Source: JBBQER01 sp038320885 (GTDB lineage: Bacteria; Actinomycetota; Acidimicrobiia; IMCC26256; PALSA-610). From it: a stretch of DNA of 48,391 nt. The stretch covers positions 1 through 48,391 of the forward strand of contig JBBQER010000017.1 of the NCBI GenBank assembly GCA_038320885.1, written 5' to 3'. Of this stretch, positions 27,567-34,166 are shown piece by piece. The translations under genes and the position numbers were made by a program. Numbering within the stretch: position 1 is the stretch's first letter; the number at the start of each line of letters is the position of its first letter. Under the pieces are notes generated by a model. It worked only from the letters and a program-made list of their open reading frames with translations. It did not search any database and was not told the origin of the DNA.

Positions 27567-29066
27567 TCAGTAGCGGTACATGTCGGGCTTGAACGGGCCT
27601 TCCACGGGCAGACCGAGGTACGCGGCCTGGTCCTCGGTGAGCGTCGTGAGCTTCACGCCGAGCTTGTCGAGGTGGAGCCGCGCGACCTTCTCGTCGAGGT
27701 GCTTGGGCAGCGTGTACACGCGACGCTCGTAGAAGTCCGTGTGCGTGAAGAGCTCGATCTGCGCGATCACCTGGTTCGTGAAGCTGTTCGACATCACAAA
27801 GCTCGGGTGACCGGTCGCGCAGCCGAGGTTGAGCAGCCGGCCCTCGGCCAAAACGATGATCGAGTGCCCATCGGGGAAGGCCCACTCGTCGACCTGCGGC
27901 TTCACGTTCTTGCGCTCGATGCCCTTGAACTTGGTGAGGCCGGCCATGTCGATCTCGGTGTCGAAGTGCCCGATGTTGCCGACGATCGCGTTGTGCTTCA
28001 TCTTCGCCATCGACTCGACGCTGATCACGTTCATGTTGCCGGTGGTCGTGACGAAGATGTCGGCTTCGCCGACCACGTCTTCGAGCGTCGTGACCTGGTA
28101 CCCCTCCATCGCCGCCTGCAGCGCGCAGATCGGGTCGATCTCGGTGATGATCACGCGCGCGCCCTGACCGCGCAGTGACTGCGCGCAGCCCTTGCCGACG
28201 TCGCCGTAGCCGCACACGACGGCGACCTTGCCCGCGATCATCACGTCGGTCGCGCGGTTGATGCCGTCGATCAGCGAGTGCCGGCAGCCGTAGAGGTTGT
28301 CGAACTTCGACTTCGTGACGGAGTCGTTCACGTTGATCGCCGGGAACAGCAGCGTGCCGGCTTCGTGCATCTGGTAGAGGCGGTGCACGCCGGTCGTGGT
28401 TTCTTCGGTCACGCCCTTCACGCTCGCGGCGACCTCGTGCCACAACTTCGGCTGCTCACCGAGCAAGCGGCCGAGCACACCGAGGATCACGCCGTACTCG
28501 TCGTTCTCGGCGGTCGACGGGTCGGGAACCTTGCCCGCCTTCTCGAACTCGACACCCTTGTGGATCAACAGCGTGGCGTCGCCGCCATCGTCGAGCAGCA
28601 TGTTCGGACCCCGCGAACCGGATGGGTTGGGCGAACCGGCTTCGTCGGCCTCGGGCCAACGCAGTGCCTGCTCGGTGCACCACCAGTACTCCTCGAGCGA
28701 CTCGCCCTTCCACGCGAACACGGGAACGCCGGCCGGCGCCTTCGGGGTCCCGGTGCGCCCGACCGCGATCGCGGCGGCGGCGTGATCCTGCGTCGAGAAG
28801 ATGTTGCAGCTCGCCCACCGAACCTGCGCACCGAGGTCGACGAGTGTCTCGATGAGCACCGCGGTCTGGATGGTCATGTGCAGCGAGCCGGTGATGCGAG
28901 CGCCGCGCAGGGGCCGGCTCGGCCCGTACTCCTCGCGACACGCGATGAGGCCGGGCATCTCGATCTCGGCCAGCTCGATCTCCTTGCGACCCCACTCGGC
29001 GAGCGCCAGGTCGGCAACCTTGAAGTCCAGCTTGGTAGAAGCAGAACGCGAATCAGTCGTGGTCAT
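27567..29066 (-). CDS. ahcY: S-adenosyl-L-homocysteine hydrolase
   Basis: A 499-residue enzyme from ATG 29066. It hydrolyses S-adenosylhomocysteine to adenosine and homocysteine, keeping methylation reactions running. The substrate domain has GARITGSLHMTIQTAVLIET and WASCNIFSTQDHAAAAIA; the NAD-binding site is VVCGYGDVGKGCAQSLRG; the C-terminus ends KPDMYRY, whose Lys and Tyr contact NAD of the neighbouring subunit. It has the insert around GSPNPSGSRGPNMLLDDGGD seen in the longer actinobacterial and plant-type enzymes. An alternative start lies 11 codons upstream. A structured leader precedes it. In many actinobacteria it neighbours manB and a SIS isomerase, as here. Confidence 0.97.
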   Translation of the reverse strand: MTTTDSRSASTKLDFKVADLALAEWGRKEIELAEIEMPGLIACREEYGPSRPLRGARITGSLHMTIQTAVLIETLVDLGAQVRWASCNIFSTQDHAAAAIAVGRTGTPKAPAGVPVFAWKGESLEEYWWCTEQALRWPEADEAGSPNPSGSRGPNMLLDDGGDATLLIHKGVEFEKAGKVPDPSTAENDEYGVILGVLGRLLGEQPKLWHEVAASVKGVTEETTTGVHRLYQMHEAGTLLFPAINVNDSVTKSKFDNLYGCRHSLIDGINRATDVMIAGKVAVVCGYGDVGKGCAQSLRGQGARVIITEIDPICALQAAMEGYQVTTLEDVVGEADIFVTTTGNMNVISVESMAKMKHNAIVGNIGHFDTEIDMAGLTKFKGIERKNVKPQVDEWAFPDGHSIIVLAEGRLLNLGCATGHPSFVMSNSFTNQVIAQIELFTHTDFYERRVYTLPKHLDEKVARLHLDKLGVKLTTLTEDQAAYLGLPVEGPFKPDMYRY

Positions 29067-29208
29067 TGTTTCTTCGTCCTCCGGTTCCGGCGCCATCTGT
29101 GATCGGCACTCGAGCAATGCACGGAGGCCAGCCCGGATCACCGGGTGACAGCCCATCGGGGCCCGACCAGGTCTTGATGATAACCCACCACGGCGCGATG
29201 GTCTCCCA
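29067..29208 (-). promoter_or_regulatory. Structured leader of ahcY in the divergent gap
   Basis: The 142 bases between ahcY and the divergent nitrilase gene contain two adjacent hairpins on the ahcY strand: GCCC-CGAT-GGGC (positions 29151-29162) and CCCGG-TGAT-CCGGG (29132-29145), 65 to 96 bases before the start codon. They could be part of a leader that senses SAH or SAM, but I do not recognise a known riboswitch core. The gap must also hold both promoters. Confidence 0.35.
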
Positions 29209-30108
29209 ATGACAACGACGACCATCGCGGCCGTGCAGGCCACGCCCGTGTTCCTCGACCGCGAGGCGACCATCGAGAAGATGGGCCGCTTGGCCAAGGA
29301 AGCGTCGGGCAACGGCGCCGCACTCGCAGTGTTCCCCGAGGCCTTCGTGCCGACCTACCCCGAGTGGGTGTGGCGCACGACCCCGTGGGCGGATGGCGAC
29401 TGGTACGCCCGATTCGCCGACCAATCGGTTGACGTTCCCGGTCCTGCCTGCGACGCGATCGGCGCGATCGCCGCTGAGCACGGCATCTATGTCGCCGCCG
29501 GCGTCAACGAACGCTCCGGCGGAACCATCTACAACACGTTGCTGTACTTCGGCCCCGACGGCACGCTCCTTGCGAAGCATCGCAAGCTGATGCCCACGGG
29601 CGGCGAGCGGCTCGCGTGGGGACAAGGCGATGGCTCGACCCTCTGTTCCATCGATACCCCCTTCGGGCGGGTCGGCGGTTTGATCTGTTGGGAGAACTAC
29701 ATGCCACTCGCGCGTGTGGCGATGTACGAGCAGGGCGTCGACGTCTGGCTCGCGCCGACGTGGGACAACTCCGACGTGTGGGTCCCGTCGATGCAGCACA
29801 TCGCCAAGGAGGGCCGGTGCTATGTCGTCGGCGTGAATACGTGCCTCCGAGCTTCCGATGTGCCCGCCGACCTACCCGGTCGCGACGACATCTACGGCGG
29901 GGACGACGATTGGATGTCGCGCGGCAACACGGTGATCGTCGATCCGTGGGGCGACGTGCTCGCGGGTCCGCTCACCGAGCAGGAGGGCATCCTCTACGCA
30001 GAGATCGATCTCGACGCCATACGGAGATCGCGACGCGAGTTCGACGTGGTCGGGCACTACGCGCGGCCCGACGTGTTCCAGCTGCGCGTCAATCGCGGCG
30101 AGGCCTGA
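29209..30108 (+). CDS. Nitrilase-type carbon-nitrogen hydrolase
   Basis: This 299-residue protein has the complete catalytic triad: Glu44 in AVFPEAFVPTYP, Lys126 in KHRKLMPTGGERLAWGQG and Cys160 in GGLICWENYMPLAR. CWENYMPLAR and the ERLAWGQGDG loop are characteristic of true nitrilases (nitrile to carboxylic acid plus ammonia) rather than amidases. Length is slightly below fungal and plant nitrilases. The substrate is unknown; indole-acetonitrile-like or cyano compounds are typical. It is divergent from ahcY and convergent with the SIS isomerase gene (six bases apart). Confidence 0.92.
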   Translation: MTTTTIAAVQATPVFLDREATIEKMGRLAKEASGNGAALAVFPEAFVPTYPEWVWRTTPWADGDWYARFADQSVDVPGPACDAIGAIAAEHGIYVAAGVNERSGGTIYNTLLYFGPDGTLLAKHRKLMPTGGERLAWGQGDGSTLCSIDTPFGRVGGLICWENYMPLARVAMYEQGVDVWLAPTWDNSDVWVPSMQHIAKEGRCYVVGVNTCLRASDVPADLPGRDDIYGGDDDWMSRGNTVIVDPWGDVLAGPLTEQEGILYAEIDLDAIRRSRREFDVVGHYARPDVFQLRVNRGEA

Positions 30109-30114
30109 CGACGT

Positions 30115-31155
30115 TCAGGTTTGGGCCATCCGGTCCTTCAACGCGAAGATCGCGTCGATCGGACCGGGATCCACGTCGTTCTGCAATGCGAGGTAGCAGC
30201 TCGTCCAGTCGCCCATGTACATGAGGTCGAGCAGCTGGCCCAGCCGGCCCTCGCCCTCGGCGTCGACCGCCAGCACCTGGTGCACGCACTCGTCGATGAT
30301 CTCGCGCGTCGCGTCGAAGCGGAGGCGCAGACGCGCGTGCTCGAAGCCGTGCCGGAGCTCCACCAGGGTGATCAGTTGGCGCGTGACGTCGCCGTGCTGG
30401 CCCCACGCGCAGATCTCGTTGTGGTCGAGCTCGGGATACGCGTGCGAGAACGCGGGTGCTTTCGCGTTCTCGTTGACGTCGCACTTCCAGCGGTAGGCCG
30501 CGACGCCGCCGATCGCGCCCCCGCCGTAGATGAGCGGGATGGTGCGCCCGATCTGCCGCGCGAGCTCGCGTGCCGGATTGGCCGCGCCCTCGACCGCGGG
30601 GCAGCACTGATCACGGCGTCGGGCGAGCTGCGTCTGCGCGTGCATCAGCATTGCGTGCGCTCCGGGCGCGAGACCCATGCGGTACAGGATCGTGCACAGC
30701 GGAGCGACGAGCGCTCCGATCGCGGCGCGCGGCAGGTACCCGGACGGGCACGGGATGTGCAGGCCCCCGGCATCGAGCGCGACACGTTCGAGCTCGCCCC
30801 CGCACGAGATGGCGACGATCTGCGCGCCCGCCGCGGCCGCGCTGCGAGCCATCGACAGCGTCTCCTCGGTTCCGCCCGAGTACGACACCGCGAACGCGAG
30901 CGTGTCGGGGCCGACGAACGCGGGCGTCCGCATCTGCTTGAGGACCGTGATCGGAACCGGCAGCTCGTCGTTGAACGCAGCCGAGACGACGTCGCCGGAG
31001 ATACCGGAGCCGCCCATGCCGAGCACGACGATGTTGCGGATCGAGCCCGCCTTCGGCAGCGCGTCGACATGCACGCGCGCCGCCGCCTCGTGCGCGGCAG
31101 CCAGCTGCTCGGGCAAGCCCGCGACCGCGTCGAGAAAGTTGAGCGAGTCAGTCAC
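30115..31155 (-). CDS. SIS-domain glucose/mannose-6-phosphate isomerase-like protein
   Basis: From GTG 31155 the protein has 346 residues with two SIS domains. NIVVLGMGGSGISGDVV and VSYSGGTEETLSMA are the sugar-phosphate-binding segments of the first; PLIYGGGAIGGVAAYRWKCDVNENAKAP belongs to the second, ending before HNEICAWGQ. This matches the bifunctional PGI/PMI family, which interconverts fructose-6-P with glucose-6-P or mannose-6-P; the TobH proteins of mycobacteria are relatives. The GTG overlaps the TGA of the Trm112 gene by four bases, confirming the start. With manB nearby it can feed mannose-1-phosphate synthesis. Confidence 0.88.
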   Translation of the reverse strand: MTDSLNFLDAVAGLPEQLAAAHEAAARVHVDALPKAGSIRNIVVLGMGGSGISGDVVSAAFNDELPVPITVLKQMRTPAFVGPDTLAFAVSYSGGTEETLSMARSAAAAGAQIVAISCGGELERVALDAGGLHIPCPSGYLPRAAIGALVAPLCTILYRMGLAPGAHAMLMHAQTQLARRRDQCCPAVEGAANPARELARQIGRTIPLIYGGGAIGGVAAYRWKCDVNENAKAPAFSHAYPELDHNEICAWGQHGDVTRQLITLVELRHGFEHARLRLRFDATREIIDECVHQVLAVDAEGEGRLGQLLDLMYMGDWTSCYLALQNDVDPGPIDAIFALKDRMAQT

Positions 31156-31391
31156 GCGTCGAACGTTGGTTTTACGCCATCCGTCTCCGCCTTTTTCGTC
31201 AGGCGGTTGGCTTCGGCGTCGTCGACGGTCTCGGCGTCGTCGATCAACAAGTCGGGGATGTCGCCGTCGAGCACGCGGTACCGGCGCTTGAGCCGCGGGT
31301 TGTACAGCGTGTCCTCGTCGGCGAAGTAGAGCAGCGGACCCTTGTCTTCGGGGCACGCGAGGATCTCGAGCAGCTTCGGGTCGAGCGCCAT
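31152..31391 (-). CDS. Trm112/UPF0434-family small protein
   Basis: A 79-residue protein that begins MALDPKLLEILACPEDKGPL and has YNPRLKRRYRVLDGDIPDLL, the Trm112-like core. Most members of the family have a zinc ribbon; here only one cysteine is present in the usual N-terminal site, so zinc is probably not bound. In eukaryotes Trm112 activates methyltransferases; the bacterial role is uncertain. It is translationally coupled to the SIS isomerase gene by a four-base overlap, a conserved pairing in actinobacteria. Confidence 0.88.
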   Translation of the reverse strand: MALDPKLLEILACPEDKGPLLYFADEDTLYNPRLKRRYRVLDGDIPDLLIDDAETVDDAEANRLTKKAETDGVKPTFDA

Positions 31392-31433
31392 GACGCGCCT
31401 CCTTCGATTTGCCTGCGATGTCGGCCGCGCAGA

Positions 31434-31829
31434 CTACCGGTCGCCGATCACGGACCGATGCTCGGTACGCGCCGGGGTCGGTGTGATGAACAGGACCGTG
31501 CACGGCTCGTGCACCGCGAGACGATGCCAACCGCCGGCCGGCACGATTCCCGCGTCACCTGCGGCCAGGTGCACCGCGCGTTCGCCGGCGCCGCAGTCGA
31601 CGAGCAGGTCCACCGCACCGGCGATCACGTAGAGGAGCTCCTCGCCGATCGGGTGACGCTCCTGATAGTCCCAGGTGGCGGCGTAGCTGAAGACGGACAG
31701 GAGGCGGCCGGTCGCGAGCTCGGTTCGATCGCGGGCGTTCCAGAGCTCCCCGTCGCGCGGGATCACGGCGATACCGAGCTGATCGGTCAGATGGACGACG
31801 TGGTCGGCCAAGGGCGAGGAATCGTTCAT
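31434..31829 (-). CDS. Cupin-domain protein
   Basis: From ATG 31829 the protein has 131 residues. HPIGEELLYVIAGAVDLLVD and GDAGIVPAGGWHRLAVHEP are the two cupin motifs, with Glu and His ligands visible (HP..EE and WHRL), so a metal can probably bind. It may be a small-molecule sensor, isomerase or dioxygenase. It is divergent from a LysR regulator 72 bases away, the usual arrangement of a LysR regulator and its target. The frame is open to 31871, but the ATG at 31829 fits the family start better. Confidence 0.85.
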   Translation of the reverse strand: MNDSSPLADHVVHLTDQLGIAVIPRDGELWNARDRTELATGRLLSVFSYAATWDYQERHPIGEELLYVIAGAVDLLVDCGAGERAVHLAAGDAGIVPAGGWHRLAVHEPCTVLFITPTPARTEHRSVIGDR

Positions 31830-31887
31830 GCCACCAGCCTGCGCCCGGACGCGCCGGGCCGGAAGGCACAAGTTCCCACTGCCTGAT

Positions 31888-31904
31888 CATAGGATTTACT
31901 TATG
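31888..31904. promoter_or_regulatory. T-N11-A type dyad (LysR box candidate)
   Basis: CATA (31888-31891) and TATG (31901-31904) form a dyad with 9 bases between, fitting the T-N11-A pattern of LysR-family binding sites. The right arm contains the start codon of the LysR gene, so binding would repress its own gene and act on the divergent cupin gene. Confidence 0.35.
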
Positions 31905-32768
31905 TCTCTCGATCTCCGCGACCTCGAGGTGTTCCTCGCCGTCGTCCGCAACGGCAGCTTCGGACGCGCCGCGAACGCGCTGATCGTGACGCAGCCGGCG
32001 GTCAGCGACCGCATCCGTCACCTCGAGCGCGTCGTCGGCACCGAAGTGTTCGAGCGGACGGCACGCGGCGCGGTGCTGACTGCGGCCGGCGAGCAGCTCC
32101 TCCCCTTCGCCGAGCGCTGCATGGCCCTCGCAACCGAAGCGGTCGAGGCGATTCAGGAAGGTGAGCACTTCCCTCGGTTCGTCGTCGCGGTGCATTCGAC
32201 CTTCGCGCCGCGCGTCGTCCCGATGGTGCTCGGTGCGCTTGCCGACCTCCCCCGCCGCATCGAAGTGCGCGATGCGCACTCACACGAGGTCGAGACGCTG
32301 GTGCTCGACGGCGTCGCCGACGTCGGCTTCGCCGTGCCGAGCCCCACCCGACGCGGGTTACGTCGCGTGGCGCTGCCGCCCGATCCCGTTCACAGTTTCG
32401 TCGCGCCCGCACACCACCTCGCGCGCCGGCGTCGGCCCGACCTCGGGGAATTGGGGATGATGCTGATCGCGGTCAACGCGTGGGGAGACGACGCCGAGGC
32501 GTTCCTCGGCCGCGTGCGCGCGCGCGGCGTGGCCGACTGGAGGATCCGGCGCTGCGGCGACAGCGCGACCGCAATCGCGTTGGCTCGCGACCACGACCAC
32601 GTCGCGTTCGTGACCGATTCGAGTGCCGCCGCGGCACTGAGCGCCGGACAGCTCCGTCGCGTCGACTTCGGCGGGTGGCCGCGCTGGAAGGTGCGGGTCG
32701 AGCTCGTCCACCGCACGGCAGACCGCGCCGACGAGGTCGTGCAGACGATCCGGCGATCGATCTCCTGA
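31902..32768 (+). CDS. LysR-family transcriptional regulator
   Basis: The 288-residue product has the N-terminal winged helix-turn-helix LRDLEVFLAVVRNGSFGRAA and TQPAVSDRIRHLERVVGTEVF, then RGAVLTAAGEQLLPFAERCM, and a two-subdomain effector region. It is the typical length of the family. Its neighbour is a divergent cupin gene with a T-N11-A dyad between them, so it probably controls that gene and itself. The effector is unknown. It is convergent with manB and the two stops are one base apart. Confidence 0.93.
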   Translation: MSLDLRDLEVFLAVVRNGSFGRAANALIVTQPAVSDRIRHLERVVGTEVFERTARGAVLTAAGEQLLPFAERCMALATEAVEAIQEGEHFPRFVVAVHSTFAPRVVPMVLGALADLPRRIEVRDAHSHEVETLVLDGVADVGFAVPSPTRRGLRRVALPPDPVHSFVAPAHHLARRRRPDLGELGMMLIAVNAWGDDAEAFLGRVRARGVADWRIRRCGDSATAIALARDHDHVAFVTDSSAAAALSAGQLRRVDFGGWPRWKVRVELVHRTADRADEVVQTIRRSIS

Positions 32769-32769
32769 G

Positions 32770-34110
32770 CTACTCGCCGCCGCGGATCAGCGCGAGAACC
32801 TCTGCAGTGTGCGCGTCGCAGGACGCAACGTCGGCAGCTTCGAGATTCAGCCGCAACAGGGGCTCGGTGTTGCTCGGACGCAGGTTGAACCACCAGTCAC
32901 CGCCGTTGACGGTGAGCCCGTCGAGCCGGTCCTGCTCCAACGAGGCGTAGTCGGTCGCGATCCGCTCGATCACCGCGGCCGGGTCGTCGACGCGCGAGTT
33001 GATCTCGCCACTCTGGGCGTAGCGCTCGAAGGGCTTGCGCAGCTCCGAAAGGGGCACGTCGGCACGCGAGAGCTGTTCGAGCACGAGCAACGCCGCGATC
33101 GACCCGCTGTCGGCGCGCCAGTTGTCACGGAAGTAGTAGTGCGCCGAGTGCTCGCCGCCGAAGATCGCGCCGGTCTCGGCCATGACCTGCTTGATGAACG
33201 AGTGTCCGACGCGAGTTCGAACCGGGATGCCACCGTGCTCGCGAATGACCTCGGGTACCGCGCGCGAGCAGATGAGGTTGTGCACGACGGTCTCGCCCGG
33301 ATGCCGATCGAGGATTCCCGCGGCGACGATCGCGGTCGTAGTCGAGCCGCTCACCGGTTGACCGGCGTCGTCGACGAGGAACACGCGATCCGCGTCGCCG
33401 TCGAACGCGAGCCCCACGTCGGCACCGAGATCGAGCACCGCGCGTTGGAGGTCCTTGAGGTTCTCGAGCTGGATCGGATCCGCGGGGTGATTCGGGAACG
33501 TGCCGTCGAGCTCGCCGTAGAGCACCGTGAGCGCGAACGGCAGCCCTTCGAACACCTTCGGGACCACGAGTCCGCCCATGCCGTTCGCGGTGTCGGCGAC
33601 GACGACGAGCGGCCGCAGCTTGGTGACGTCGACGAATGAGCGAACGTGATCGCCGAACGCCTCGAGGAGGTCGACGTGCTCGACCCGGCCCGCAACCTCG
33701 CCGCGGGACGTCACACCCGCCGCGACCATCTGCTTGATCTGGGTGAGGCCCGTCTGCTCGCCCACCGGCGCGGCGCCGGCCCGGCAGAGCTTGATCCCGT
33801 TGTACTGCGCAGGATTGTGGCTGGCCGTGAACATCGCGCCGGGCGCATCGAGCTTCCCGGCCGCGAAGTAGACGACGTCGGTGGAGCACAGACCGATGTC
33901 GGTCACGTCGGCGCCCGCGAGCGTCGCTCCCTCGATGAAAGCCGCCGTGAGCGGCCCGGACGACGGGCGCATGTCGTGGCCGACGATCACCTGCTGGGCG
34001 CCGGTGAAGTGCGCGAACGCGTTGCCGATCCGGCGCGCGAGCGCCTCGTCGATCTCATCCGGGTACACGCCGCGAATGTCATAAGCCTTGAAGATGGCGT
34101 CGAGCGACAC
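32770..34110 (-). CDS. manB: Phosphomannomutase / phosphoglucomutase
   Basis: At 446 residues it has all four sites of the alpha-D-phosphohexomutase family: KAYDIRGVYPDEID near the N-terminus, the catalytic serine loop MFTASHNPAQYNGIK, the metal site LAFDGDADRVFLVD, the sugar-binding loop GGEHSAHYYFRDNW and the phosphate-binding LRPSNTEPLLRLNLE. It converts mannose-6-phosphate to mannose-1-phosphate, the precursor of GDP-mannose for envelope mannosides and glycans. In many actinobacteria manB lies beside the SIS isomerase and ahcY; here LysR and cupin genes are inserted between. Confidence 0.95.
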   Translation of the reverse strand: MSLDAIFKAYDIRGVYPDEIDEALARRIGNAFAHFTGAQQVIVGHDMRPSSGPLTAAFIEGATLAGADVTDIGLCSTDVVYFAAGKLDAPGAMFTASHNPAQYNGIKLCRAGAAPVGEQTGLTQIKQMVAAGVTSRGEVAGRVEHVDLLEAFGDHVRSFVDVTKLRPLVVVADTANGMGGLVVPKVFEGLPFALTVLYGELDGTFPNHPADPIQLENLKDLQRAVLDLGADVGLAFDGDADRVFLVDDAGQPVSGSTTTAIVAAGILDRHPGETVVHNLICSRAVPEVIREHGGIPVRTRVGHSFIKQVMAETGAIFGGEHSAHYYFRDNWRADSGSIAALLVLEQLSRADVPLSELRKPFERYAQSGEINSRVDDPAAVIERIATDYASLEQDRLDGLTVNGGDWWFNLRPSNTEPLLRLNLEAADVASCDAHTAEVLALIRGGE

Positions 34111-34166
34111 ACGAACTCCTGCAGAGGGAACGCCCGAGACGGGGGCGCCAATGGTAGCGGCCTCGA

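Noticed and set aside
29067..29208. A known SAH or SAM riboswitch before ahcY
   Set aside because: The hairpins are real, but the conserved cores of those classes, as I remember them, are not seen; only a candidate structured leader is reported.
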